Of a stretch of 64,000 bases of DNA, positions 1 to 13,400 are shown piece after piece. Under the pieces are notes generated by a model. That model was not told where the DNA came from, did no database searches, and worked only from the letters and a program-made list of their open reading frames with translations. Numbering within the stretch: position 1 is the stretch's first letter; the number at the start of each line of letters is the position of its first letter. This DNA is from Combretum micranthum (Eukaryota > Streptophyta > Magnoliopsida > Myrtales > Combretaceae). The DNA lies in contig JAMXBD010000425.1 of the NCBI GenBank assembly GCA_024138025.1, positions 434,001 through 498,000 of the forward strand, in the 5' to 3' direction. Both the position numbers and the translations under genes were made by a program.

Positions 1-1211
1 GAAAACTGCTGGTTTAGGTGCATTCTAATGACGTATTGAGCAAAATGACAATAAATGCATATCCCTTTAATAGTATCTTCATATTTTACTTTAGAAAGGC
101 ATAATTACAAAGTTTCTGAGGTAGTGATATTCCCCCACGCTGGGGGTGAGTGCCCCCCATGCAAATGTCAAGCATGCTTGGGAATGTGCGATTTTTGAAT
201 CACTAATTATAAAATTCAATACATATGTGTGCATCTACAATGTTCTTTTCCTATCCAATGCTGCTGGTTATAAAACAAAAATAGTATAAAGAAACCAAAA
301 AAAGCACATTTAAATATATATATGCATGTGTGTGCGCCCACATTTTATGAACATAAATACAACAAGTAATACTCCTATGGCATCTCAAGATTTTAATACC
401 CAATAGCCAATGTCTATCACCTTGTGTGAATCTATCTTTAACAAGGTAATAGAGTAGGAAATCATATATTTGAAACCTTATGTCATTGATTTACCCCTTT
501 TTATAATTCCACTAAATATTCTTTAATCAATGTCTTAGCTCACAGGTGGGAGGACTACTAAATAACAAATATAACACCAAATCAAAATCTTTAAGGCTTA
601 AGTCCTCTGATTGGTTGGTTGAGGATTAAAATTCTAAATATTAGGCATGCTATTGACATGAAATCGAAAGCGCAGGGAATTCATATCAAATCTTGGGTTC
701 ATTGGCATAAGACATGCCCTAAATTCAATGACCAAGATCGCAATATGTGTATATTTTTTCCAAGCATTTGTTGTATTTCAATATTTCTCATGGTAAATTT
801 AGCTATAAAAACCGATTGTATCAACTGGTGACTTTTAGTGTTAGGCAATGGTGGAAGATAACAGTAAAATCTGGTGCACGGTGGTAGAAATTAGCTAGAT
901 CAGAAACTGGCTATAAAAATTGAAAAAAAAAAAAAAAATCTCTCCTCTTGTGCAAATGGGAAACCAATCTATACTCTTAATATAAATATTTCCTTGGTCA
1001 ACTTCCATGAACAGTCACCAGCAACTATCGTCATCTTCTACCACCTCTCATTACTGAGAGTTACTTATCAGACTAACTAGTTTCGGTTGGCTCCAAAATA
1101 CTTGATGAAAGTATACACTTGAGATTAACCCATAGTGGAAAGATAAAATTCTGTCATATGCACCCTCAGATGTAATAAATTATTAAGAGAAGACATTTCA
1201 TATTCAAAATG
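1..1211. other. 3' flank of the PPR gene, no gene seen
   Basis: AT-rich non-coding DNA downstream of the minus-strand PPR gene. It holds a poly-A run near 924-940 and a perfect short hairpin at 132-146 (CCCCCA-CGC-TGGGGG). No ORF here resembles a known protein. The 3' UTR and poly-A site of the gene must lie here, but I could not place them. Confidence 0.5.
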
Positions 1212-1499
1212 TCAACAAGATACTAACATGAGCAATTTATTGTGAAAAGTCATGACAAGAATGATATTCCAGACCCATACTAGCATGCTGATATTGATGA
1301 AGAACTTGCCTGATTTTTTCCTTTGTTTTTTTGCAGATTTCCTTTGGTCATGACTTGGACAAGAGAAAAGATAATTATACTTCTCCAAAACTTTTTCTTT
1401 CTTTTGCAGCAATCCCAAAATCTCATATGCATTTGCAACCTTCTGCACTACTGATTTCTCAGGGGGTTTACGGCCAAATGCTTCCAGCCCCTCAAAAAG
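1212..1499 (-). CDS. PPR gene, last coding exon
   Basis: The acceptor is the AG at 1501-1500, after a CATCATAA tract. The exon starts LFEGLEAFGRKPPEKSVVQK, follows in phase 0 from the LENLTK end of the previous exon, and matches the family's PPR repeat order. After the EKVLEKYNYLF segment comes a lysine-rich tail, then about 25 hydrophobic residues before the stop at 1212. A GC-type donor (TCAG|GCAAGT) inside the lysine-rich tail could end the exon earlier. Confidence 0.8.
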   Translation of the reverse strand, partial: LFEGLEAFGRKPPEKSVVQKVANAYEILGLLQKKEKVLEKYNYLFSCPSHDQRKSAKKQRKKSGKFFINISMLVWVWNIILVMTFHNKLLMLVSC

Positions 1500-4400
1500 C
1501 TTTATGATGACATATGAAAGACAAACATGAGTTTTCAAATAGAAAGTAATAATGTTATTTTTTATTAATGACATACATAATTTGTTTTCTTATGCTTTTT
1601 CTCTTGCAGTATATTAAATAAGATGAACAACCTAACAAAACAATTTATGAGAGTAATGGAAGCTTTAATCTCAAGAAAAATCACCAGCAGCAAAATGCAG
1701 ATATTCAAGAATCAATCTCATAGAAAAAAAAAAAAAAAAAAATTGCTGCACAATCATATAGTTCATCACATTAAACAAGAAAAGATTGGAAATTAGCTCC
1801 CAGCAAAAAGGCGAAAGAGACAGGATCTATTTGATTCTGAAATGACTCTGATTTTCTTCGTAGCTTTCCAGAATAGGAGGACAAGGAAAATTTTATCCAA
1901 GACTTAAGATAAGCTCTCCTTAATATTAGATAGATTTTAAACTTTCCATTCAACCAAGAAGAAAATTAATACTGTTTCAGGAAAGATAGTGGGGAAGTCC
2001 TGCGGAAACCAAGAAAAGCATATTAAACACTGTCCTGGTTGGCGAGCTGAATTCTGAATTCACAGACAATCCTCACCTGAATTGATCAAATATCCAAACA
2101 AGCATTAAAAGCATATCACAATAGACCATTGAAGTGAGTCATCCAATTTTTCAATCTTTTGCTTTTCCAGTTTCATTATTTGTAGTTGTAAATAGTTATA
2201 CTAGGCTCAGGCCAAGAAAAAATATATAGACATACACACACACACCACATATATAAAAGCTGTACTAGGCAAATGGATTTGCTAAAATTTCTTGACTCAG
2301 AACCTTGTAAGGCTAATTTCATACAACTTTGTTCTCCAGTATGGAGTGGTTTAATCACCCAATAATTATATGCATCAGTTTGTTCACTTCAAGCTCCCAC
2401 TAGCCTATGTTTCTGGATGAATAGGACAAATCGCACATTACAAATCCAGTAAATATGACACCGCCACTAATACAGTGATAATTAAAGGACAAAATGCAGA
2501 GACACAACAACAACACCCACCCCCCCCCCCCCCCCACACCCCCCCCTCCCCACCCCATTTACTCCAGATACCTACTCCATATCTTTGGAATGATGCACTT
2601 AGACCCCTCAAATCTTTTAAAATGAGGTGCTTTTTGGCACCCATACAACCATTCTGCCCTTTAAAAATAGGGTAAATTATTAAAAAGTTACCTGTTTTTT
2701 GGTGTTTGTAACCCGAGTTTTATTTTTTAATAAAGAGGTAACATGCATTTGTTACTAGAATGTTAATATCAACTAGGGTACATGTGCATATTCTGATTAG
2801 CCCAGATTAATTAATTTAATAAAATAATGTTATAAAATAAATTTAATTAAATAAATAACAGAAGAAAAAATAAATCGAATGCATTTCCAAACTAGAACAA
2901 ACAAAAAGAAATCTCTCTCAAAGCCTCCTGCATGATGGCTAGATCTTCTATTCTTATTTGCTTGGTTGCACGACATCGAGGACTGAAAGCACTACGAGGA
3001 CAGGATTTGTTGAGGTAAAGTTCCGACATGCACAAAGAGGTGGAGAAACCATGCTAAACAAACACTGGAGTTCTACTATAAAGATTTTAAAGGTAATTGT
3101 TTCAACCAAGTTAACCGCATGTGGTCCAGAAAACTTGCACCCTAGAAATGTCATGTCAAAGACATGTTGGCTTTGACCAGAGAGAGAGAGAGGAGGAGGA
3201 GGAGGGGGTGGCTGGGGGGTACACAAGTCAGTCTAGAGCTAAAGTTTCTTTGGGTAAAATCTCGAGTTATTTTTCCCTCTATCATAATTCTCACCGTGAG
3301 TCTTGCAAGGATATCTTAGGGCTTGTTGCAAGTGGGAATTCAGCAATAGTAAGTCTGACGGTTTGCAACCAAAAGAAACCATTGGTAGTGTGACAAAGGT
3401 GGTCCAGAGCAATCATTCTGATACTTAAGTTAGTAATTGGTATTGAGAGAGGAAAAGGTCACATTAATGGTGTGGATTAGTATAACGTACCAAAAAATTT
3501 ATATTCTTTGCCATATGGCCTCGATTCTTTTTTGTAAGTGATGGTCATATCAAAATGGGAGCCCACAAAATATTTTATACGCGCGTGACATATCCATAAG
3601 AAAGGAATTATAAAGTGAGGAACTCTTTCTTGATAGTTAACCTGTACTCGAAGTGGTAGGAAAATATGGAGAGCTGGGGAGATCTAATTACATCCGTAGA
3701 AAGAAGGAGAACTGTGGAGGTTTAGAGTACCTCCATGGGGAAGAGCTGGCAGGAAGAGGACTTTTGGTTTGGTACCTAGTGCAGACCAACAGAATGTGGT
3801 TGTCCTCCAAGCACGTGGTTGGCTCAAGAACCATAGACCAAGTATGTATGGAGCACTTTGTGAGCTTTGAGAACCTGTTGTGATCCATTTTGCTAGTATT
3901 TGGCCGCCTGGGCCATGATCAAATTAAGTCAATCAGCAGGTCTGATATGAGGTAAGTTTAAATTAATCGTGTTTTTGAAGAGACAAAGAAATTGATACTT
4001 GTGCAAAAAGATAGAGATCCAACATTTGTTGAATCGTAATGATTTTTTGATCTTGATCTTGAATGCAATGATTGGCCCGAAAGATGGCCACCAGATTTTT
4101 TCATATATATATATATATATATTATGTTATTTATTTAACTATTGTTTAATACTATTATTTATTATATTGATATGGGCTAATGAGAATGTGATACATGTGC
4201 TCCATTCATATTAACTCTCAATTAACAAACACAAAAAAACCTCTTTGTCAAAATATAAAACTCAGATCACCTATATGCAAAACATTAAAAATATAAGTTA
4301 CTTTTTTGTAATTTATCCTAAAAGTAATAAAAGAGCACCTTTAGTATTCTTTTAATTATTTAATCTAAGAAAAAATAGCGAAATAAGGTCTAAAAGCACT

Positions 4401-7400
4401 TTTTATCAAGATTTCGGGTCAAAGTGTGCAATTTCACATAAGAGGCTAAGTGCACAAGGAGTAAACAAGTGTTTTGCAGTTTACTCTAAAATGAAAGTAA
4501 CATATATAATCTCATTTAAACTACCAAAATTGCTCCAAGCCATAACATAATCCCAATCCATTCTATTCACTTTGATTTATTGAAGCATCAAAAGATCAAT
4601 AAACTGCTTAGGAAAATGTATAAAGAAAAGGTGGTATTCTGTCCTTCAAAACCTTATATTTCCAAATCCAAGGAGCCATTTAAGCATATCTGCTATGATA
4701 TCCCAACCTTTCCTACTACTAGCCCCCCCCCCCCAAAAAAAAAATAATAATAATAATAATTGGGAAATCGTATATTGGTTGCCTGTACATTGAGGTGCAT
4801 CAGGCTCTATATAATTCTAGTCAGGTTCGCTATAAAGAGCCCAAACCTTTACAACCATCTCCATGAAGTACAATAAGCAAAAATTAACACAAATTTCAAC
4901 ATTTGCAAACCATCTTGAAAATGTTACCACCTTTTCAATTAGTAAGAGTTACCTTAACGGGTACAAGTATGGAGAGACTTCCATTTAATAAGTGGTGGAA
5001 CTGAGTTGCATCAAATAAAAAACTTTGCCAGAGGTTAATGGATTTTTTTTTTTTTTCAATTTTTTTACAATGTTTTGAAGACAAATTCTATGTGGGTGGG
5101 TGTGTAAAGCAAGAGAAAATAATGATGCTGACAATATAGTATTGATCACTTCGGGAGAAGGCATACCTTTGTGAGATTCTCCAGCATATTATTTCTATAG
5201 TAAATCCCTATCATGAGGTTACATAAACCCCACGGTACAGAATGTAGATCATTCCCAATTTTCTTCACCCAAAACCTATGTGCTTCTTCGGCTCTATGGT
5301 CCCCATCCAAAGCTCGCAGTAACTGCCCATATGTTCCCATTGTATTTCCTTGTCCCTTGCTCAGCATCCATTTAACTACCTAGCAGTTTATGGGGGAAAA
5401 AAGGCATCTTCATTGCAGACACCTTTTTGAAGCAAAGAATATACAAAATTCACTTACCAAAAAGAAAGGTACAAATGTCAAAACCAATTATCAGAATAAC
5501 ATCATAAAATTCTTCCACTTCTCTGCCTGATCTTTTAGAGGAAGGATGTCTAACATTTACACATGGAAATACATTTCAGGACTGTTGCCTTCACCATTTT
5601 CCACCACTTAAGCAAACAAGATGTTGGGCTGGTAATACAACATGAACTTTCCTTCTTGGGATGGTTGTGGGTATCGAGCAGCCTGCCCAAGCCCATCCCA
5701 TTACATTTCAAAATAAAACCTTTCCTACTCTTTCACGCCAAACAACCCAGCTAATGACAAAAGGATTGGGAGACAAAAAGATCCTTCCTATCTCTATATT
5801 TATCCATAGTGCATCATCTGATCTTTTGCTTATACCCAATTGATGCCCATCAAAAATTAAACCATTCCCATGTTTGATCTAGTGATTAGTGCATATCAGA
5901 AAAGGTGACTACTCATCTCCTTTTTTCACAAAGAAAATCTATTGACCATTTTTTAAGGTAAAGGAGCATCTATTAACCACTTTATGATAGCGTTTTGTTA
6001 GAGGTTATCCAGAGTGGCTATTGTAGGAATATGTTTCATTTTCAAAAATAATTCTTACAAAGAACCGTCTTGAATTAAAATGCCATGAGAAAGGTGCATC
6101 TACCACACATGCCTGCTATTTCAATTCATATTGAAGTGAAGGCACAAGTAGCATGTGCACCTTCAATATTAACCCTACTGGACTCAAACATAAGCACGAA
6201 GAACAGTACACATAAACGAATATTAGATCTTCAAACCAATTACAATGTAACATATCAGTACACACATCAAATAATCAGATAAAACACATTGCTATACTCC
6301 AATAAACTGAATCTTAAAATATCAAATCCCACAACCAAAAACAAACTTCAACCAAATCTTCAAAACCAAACTCTGGACTTCACAAACTCTCAAAACTTCA
6401 CAACTTCAAACTCCAAATTCAAAAGCAAAGGCAAATGCATCAAATAAAACGTAATATCCACTATTAAATTTCAAGACAACAAAAAAGAATAATTTAATAG
6501 ATATATTAACTTTCATTAAAGGACATATCAATTCAAAAATGTTTGAGTCACAAGATAATAATCAAAATTGCAATATAATAGGTCTACTCTCCCCTTCTAA
6601 TTCTCCTATGAATTGTGTGTGCAAACCAAAATAATACAAAAAATCAGTGCTCATGCCACTCCTATAGCTTTTGATCCTGTTGAGGTAACTTATCAATGTC
6701 ATGAGGTGATACTAGACTCATTTTAGTACATTGGAGCTGGGTAACAATCTATCCCATATATGTGTCCACATTTGCTGGCTTAAGTTGTTTCTTGTGAGGT
6801 GCCAGTGGAATCAATAAAGCATCATTCTGATAATCAACATATCGAGGCATATAAGAGTTCAAAACGATTGATGAGTTATCTATGAGATCACTAGATAGTA
6901 TCCATCATAGGTCATGGAAGAAGCTCTACGACACATTTATTGCCAAGCTTACTACAAGAGATGCGTACCTACCCAGCACTTATAACATGGTACGTTGTCC
7001 ACTTCTTACCGTAAGTGTACATCGAACTAGAGGGTGAGGTGAATCCATCCTTGGGAGTATGTCAACTTGACTCACATTAAGCTCAGCTGGGCTCCATAAC
7101 CAAAAGTAACTGTTGTTAGCAGATTCAGCAGCAAGTATATCCTACAAGAAGCATCAACCTAAAAAATAAATAAATGAAGTAACCAATGCTAGTATCACTT
7201 ATGTCATCAACTTATTGGATGAGTGTAGTCACATTATTCACCAAGTGTCCAAGTAAAGCTCCAGTACAACCTACCACCGAGTCAAGCACCTATACTATTG
7301 TAGGTTAATCTAAACAAACTGCACCACCAAGCCTTGGGTGCACCAGCCGATCATCACAATCATTCCAAAAACATATGTAATGAGCATGAAGTAGATAATA

Positions 7401-10400
7401 ATCTGTGTCATTTCTCTCCCTTAAGTCAATCTAGTGTAGTTGGGTTTCTATGTTCACATTATCTACTACCCTCTAATAACCACCGAATCAGCACACCACA
7501 TAGTCCCACAACAGTCCAAAAAGCACCACTGGACTATGTAGAAACAGGTGAGTAGCAACCAAGTTGTTCAAATCCATCTCCAGACACCACACTAAGAGGG
7601 AAGAGCATCTATGATATCGCCTAAGGTTACCACTCAACCTATTATTTGATAAACATAAGTTAGTGAAAGGAAATATGAGATTAATATAGAAATTACTCGA
7701 TAGACATATGGACTTGATGCGTAGTCTATTGATTGAATGGATCCCAGTAAGCCTATACCACTGTAGAGGCTCATCAATTGTTTTTCGCTCTATCCTCTAT
7801 TAATTCCTTAAGGGCTTATCGTTCATCATGAACATACCATAACCACACTAAGGAGCAACATATAGAAATTTGTTACAAGCCCACACTTGAATGAGGATCC
7901 CCACTATAACCTGTGCAGTCAAAACCGATGCATGGCATAACTATCAGTATAACCACATGTCCACATCAAATAAGCTGAGTCCCAACTGTCCAGGCCTACA
8001 ACCCTAAAGTACTCCAACTGTGGCAAAAACATGTAGTGAACTAAGCTACTATATTCATCAGCTAAAACTAATCCTCCCAGCAGCAGCAGTATGTAACTGC
8101 TTGTATAGTATGTAACCTCAGCATCATCGGCTCCAGCTCCCAACATCCTACACTCGCCCAACAACCATGTTCGGTTGACTCATCTTCCCCTTATATGATT
8201 CAAAGCAGGTCTCACAGCAAGCAACCTATCACACTTAACTAACCAGCTGAGTGAAATGCTCCCTATCACTCATTAAGCCAAAAAACCATCATGGGCAAAT
8301 ATCCACTATTCTTTGACAATATCATCCAACCAGTTCATGGCATCTTTATTGTTTGGACTTCTCCATAAAGTGCTCAAATATGTGTAGTTGTGTTTGCATC
8401 TTGGCATAACTAACTAATTTTTCACTACATGTATTTGAGCACTTCATGAAACAGGCTCAAACAGTAAAGGAAGATGTCATGGAATAAATTGACGACACTA
8501 AAAGAGAGAAGTAAACACTTACTTATGATGTTTTTTATCATCCCGGTTATATGACAAGTGACATCATTTAAACTTACAATTCCACTCTAAAGGATCTCGA
8601 TGGCTTACTAATAAAAATATTAAATAATAGGATATTTTATGACTGTTTTAAATACAGGAAGGATAGGTAAATAAAAGCAATAAAAGGAATAGCAGAGAGT
8701 CAGGTGTTTACAAAATAAGCTTTGACGAAAATTGAAACTCAAACAAAGAGTCAACATTCATCAGACCATCAATTATAGAAGATATAATGGCTTATTTGAG
8801 ATCATAATCAGAAGTTGTCATACTGCAAATGGGTTGAACGGAGTAAAAGGACTCACACTGTTAATGACCCAACATACCTCGAGGGGATGGATCCACCTCA
8901 CCCCCAAGCTCAACATACATCTAGAGTTAGAAATGAATGGCAAAGCATGTCATTATCGCCAAATAGGCCACATCTCCTCTACTAAGCTCTATAGCAAATC
9001 CTATGTATCCCGATACATCTTCCAAGACATACAATAAATATTTATTTGGTGATACCATAGATTGCTCAGCAATTGAGCTTCTACACGACTTTATGGGTTA
9101 ATTATCAAATTGATAACCTACTGACTCCACTCACACCTCAAAAGAAATAACTCAAATCAACAGATATGGACACAAATATAGAGGAAGTGTTGCATAGCTC
9201 CAATGTTCTACTAAGATGAGTTCACTATCCCCTCTAACTTTGAGAAACCACCTCCATAGGACCAGGAGCTATAGGATTGGCATGAAGGTTGATCTTCCAT
9301 AGTATCTTAGTTTGCACACACTTTGCAATTTGAAGGAGAGAATAAAGATGAATATTTTGTAACTTTAATCATTATTTTGTGATTTAACCTTTTTGTATTA
9401 AAGTACTTTAATGAAAGTCAATATATTTGCAGATTCATTTCCTTTTTGTTGTCTTAAAATTTGATAGTGGATATTGCATTCTATTCAATGTGTTTGCCTT
9501 TGCTATTGAAGTTGTTAAGGAGTTATGAAAGTTTGTGAAATTTGGAGTTTAGTATTTGAAGATTTGGTTGAAGTTTGTTTTTAGTCATGGGGTTTGATAT
9601 TTGACCATTTAGGTCGATGGAGTATAACGATGTGTGTCATTTGAAGATGTGATGTGGGTAAGTTTAAAAATTTGACATGTGATGTGTATATGTGTACCAA
9701 TCTTCATAATGATATTTCAGTGTTGCAGAGTTTGTATTGAAGGCACATATGCCACTTGTTCCTCATTTTTTTAGTATGTGCCCTCCATTTAATTGAAATG
9801 AAGGAGCATGCAATTACCCTTATTCTGAATAAGTTTCAAGACAGCCCTTTTAATCATTATTTTTAAAAAATACACCATATTTGTACAATAAGAATAATTC
9901 AACTTCTTCTTTTGCTTAGCTGAAATTCTTGCTAGTTTATCAGTATCTTCAATCTTGATAGATGCATTAAACAAGAACCTCAAAGAAACATGTCAAAGAC
10001 CCAAAACTCTTAATACTCACAAAATCAACAGCTGTACAATCTCATGGAATTATTTCCTTAATCCTGTAATGGGTGACACCCTATTGTCGAATGAAGGAAT
10101 TTTTTTAATAAAGAAAAAGCAGCAATAGTAACAACAAGAAGAAAGACATAAAACTGCTCTTCTGAAGCATGGGACTCAGAAGAAGGAATGTACCTGTACA
10201 ACTCTATGCCACTGTTGTTCTTTCTCAAGAAGAAGTAGTGCCCTCCTGATTGAAGCAAGAGGGAAATTCTCTTCCCAAGCTACCCAGGCATCAAGAGTGC
10301 CATAAACTGCTTCTTTGTTGTCGTTGACATCACGAATCTGTAATTTCATGTGTATGTTATATATCAATGTAATTCAGATAATTTCTACAAAGTAAAAGCA

Positions 10401-13400
10401 ACTATTTACAAGGATGGTGTACCATGTACGATAAAACCAAAAGTAAACCACCTCTCCAGCTTGAAAGTATGTTGAATAATTGATTTGATAAAAATAGCAT
10501 ATCTTTAATGTATAGAAAGAGAGAAATAGATAAACCTTAGAAAGCTTAGAGCCCTTGACCTAACAAATAATAGGGTATTTTCAATATCTTTGAAGCCTGT
10601 ATCCTATTGTGGTTTGAGTTTTGCACTTGTGATGCTTTCCTTTTTTACTTTTTATCTGCTAATGTATGCAAACCATGTTTAGATAAATTGTTTACTTTAC
10701 ACACCCAAAAAGAGGGAAAGTAAAAGACTGCACCATAAGTTGGAATTCAACAACAACATGTACAAGAAAGGGTATAAATGTATCTATCTATACACCTGAA
10801 CTAGATGCCAGATAAATAACCTCATGCATTCTAAGTTTTCAATATTTATATGCTAGGATGAGTCAAGAGTAGATATTTAAAAAAAAAAAAAAAAGAAATA
10901 AAAGGTCCAAAAGTTAACAAAGGATTCTTATAGACAAGTGCATCCAATTGATGATTTGCACGTGACTTAAAGTCATATGAGTTAGGCCTTCTTTTTTTTT
11001 CAGTTTACTTCATTCCAATGCTACAAATAAGGAGGGCATGTGATTTTAAACAACTGTGTTTTCAAAGTAAAGCAGATATTAAGCAGCAGAGCAATATGTG
11101 GATATATCTAGAGATTAAGCCATTACTAAGCAGCCATATATCTAGAAATAAAAGGTTAATTAGCAGTTCTGATGCTCAATGGATAAATTCGATAAAAGTA
11201 ACTTATGCCGCAATAAGGGGTAGTAAAATTGCTGAGAGCAATTGCATATTCTCAAGAAAAGACAACATCAATCAGCTGCATAAAACCACCTTCGTGACAA
11301 AGCTCTAAAAGTATAGTGCAGACTACAATATGTAGATGTACCCGTATAGTTTATAATATTAGCTAATTCCAGCAAGATAAAAGTAATATGCAAGTGCCAA
11401 AAATGACGGGCCAAACTTCCTTTTAAACTGCAGAACCGGGTTTTATCAAAATACACTAGTCTTACAACAATAACATTTGCAAAATTCAATAGCCATCTTC
11501 TTATGAGCAGTTCAAAAAAAGCATAGAGAAAGCATGTATCCTGCAGTATTCAGATTCATATTCCAGAAAGACAGGCATACAATTGGTTTATTGTCACACA
11601 TAGTCTATGGCAGAGGGAGACTTATAACAATTTATTGTTTTAGAATTTAATGACATGTGAAAAAGTAACTGCCGGAAACATGCACAAGTTTCTTTCTCCA
11701 CGTTCTTCTATCTTGGAAACATGCCATACTTACACTGTTAACAAGAAAACTGAATTTCTCCTTTCTAGAAAGATTTCCACCAATTCTATGCTTCTGCTTC
11801 ATCCCTCCATGTTCACCTAAAGGCTGTATAAAGCTTCCATCCTGAAAAAGATTTGAGAGAACAATTCAGACAACTTATAGTTCAGCCACTAGCAATATAA
11901 TGTCTTGAAAAAAGAAAACTGCATATTGTGCAGCATAGTTTGGCATAGGATTCCCCTCCCAATCCTCTTAAAAATGGGGCTTGTAATTTGAGCACTTTAG
12001 ACTTTCCTTTTACATACTCTTGAGTAAACTTAGGTAACAACAAGATAGGTCAAAGGAGTAAAGCTAAATTCTACTCCAAAAGATGATACCCTTAACCTAG
12101 AGAACAAGAATAACAGAATCAAAACAATTATACAATGAGAAGTGTACCCTGATATCTCGAATTGCAAAGCTGCAACCAGCCTATAAGACCAGCAGAAACA
12201 TAAAATGGCCGATTTTGCATCACTGGTAAATAATTCTATAGGTATATCTCCATAGGAAAATAGGAAGTCTCTTGAAGGCCTCACTGGTAATTCATTATGA
12301 TATTCACTGTTTAGTTTGTTCTCTTTCTGTGGTAAGGTCCGGATAGTAGGAAAAACCCACTGCCAAAGGATTCAAAAGGAAATGAAGGAGACACAACCAT
12401 CAGAGCTGTACAGAATGTAAAGCTATGAGTACTCCAAGTACCTGATACAGCTATGTCTGTCTGATCTGTTAATTGCTCTTTACAAATGATCTACTCGATT
12501 TTGTAATTATTTCCAATCCTTAGATTATTTTGGATAGGAATTCCATCATTAGTCAGGGAAGAAATAATACATCTTTTCCACAGGGAACTTTTTCCTTATT
12601 ATACCAACCTCTTAGAAAGACGTGCACATGCGGTGAAAAAAATAATGGCTATAAGTTATAGTTCTTTGTATATTCAATTTCTTCCTTCACCCTCAATTTA
12701 TTCTGATGATACAATATAGTTTCATTTTTCACAGAGACAGTACGCAATGCAATTTTCTGTATGGAAGCGTTCTTCAAGGCAGAATGAATTTCATGCAAAT
12801 AACATGCTCGTTACTTGACTTTTGCAATCCCCCCAAGTCTTGGTCTGAAAAATCGGATGACTAGCCATTGACCCCTACACAAAAGCACATCAAGGTGTTC
12901 TTATACCATGATGCATATGAAACTTCAAGGACTTTGTGCGGCTGGGGAGTAAGTCTGATCATGAAATATTGTCTTGTTAATCCCTTAAGAAATTCCCCTA
13001 CCACTGTCTTGTATAAAGCATTATATTAGTCAATACTGTGCTAGATGATCATACATAATCAATCCGCCCATACTATTATGGGACATGATTTATAATTCAA
13101 TCCATACACAGCAATTACCAAGACATACCGTGTATATCAATCCACAAGTATATTCATGAGTCACGTGTATGGTAAAGGACTAGAATATTTAATATTATAT
13201 TTTAAATATCAAATATAGGACTAAATACATTATTTATCTGGACTAGCTTGGTGAGAACTGAGAAGGCGAGCGAGTCTGGTCCATATATTGTGATGACTCG
13301 GAAGATTTACATTCAATCTCTCTTAAGTAGGCTCATAGCAAGTTCATATAGTATAACTATAAAATGAGTTTACTTCGTCTCATCCGTCAATCACTAAAAT

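Larger units (their letters stand above)
1500..5166 (-). other. PPR intron with transposon and simple repeats
   Basis: Intron of 3.7 kb between the last two coding exons. It holds the TIR element at 2670-4318, a C-rich run at 2520-2560, an (AT)n tract near 4102-4132, a short C-run and (ATA)n tract at 4725-4760, and a poly-T at 5043-5056. No other coding signal was recognised. Confidence 0.75.
6012..9893. mobile_element. Decayed long-TIR DNA transposon carrying a plant mobile domain gene
   Basis: The left arm (about 6012-7090, plus) and right arm (about 8830-9893, minus) are diverged inverted copies that align nearly end to end. Pairs include CTATTGTAGGAATATG with CTTATTGTACAAATATG, AACAAACTTCAACCAAATCT in both, ATATCCACTATYAAATTT in both, and GGTGAGGTGRATCCATCC in both. 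The centre carries a plant-mobile-domain (PMD) coding remnant on the minus strand. PMD genes are often carried by plant Mutator-like elements with long TIRs, so that is the best guess. The outer ends are approximate and no clear TSD was found. Confidence 0.72.
5380..10193 (-). other. PPR intron holding a large inverted-repeat element
   Basis: Intron of 4.8 kb. Most of it (about 6012-9893) is a decayed DNA transposon with arms of about 1 kb. The rest (5380-6011, 9894-10193) shows nothing recognisable. Confidence 0.8.

Noticed and set aside
2438..2675. Proline-rich and glycine-rich ORFs
   Set aside because: Shadows of a C-rich homopolymer tract in a PPR intron.
3653..3883. 76-residue ORF with ordinary composition
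   Set aside because: It sits inside the TIR element, has no recognisable similarity, and an antisense ORF overlaps it. No support as a gene.
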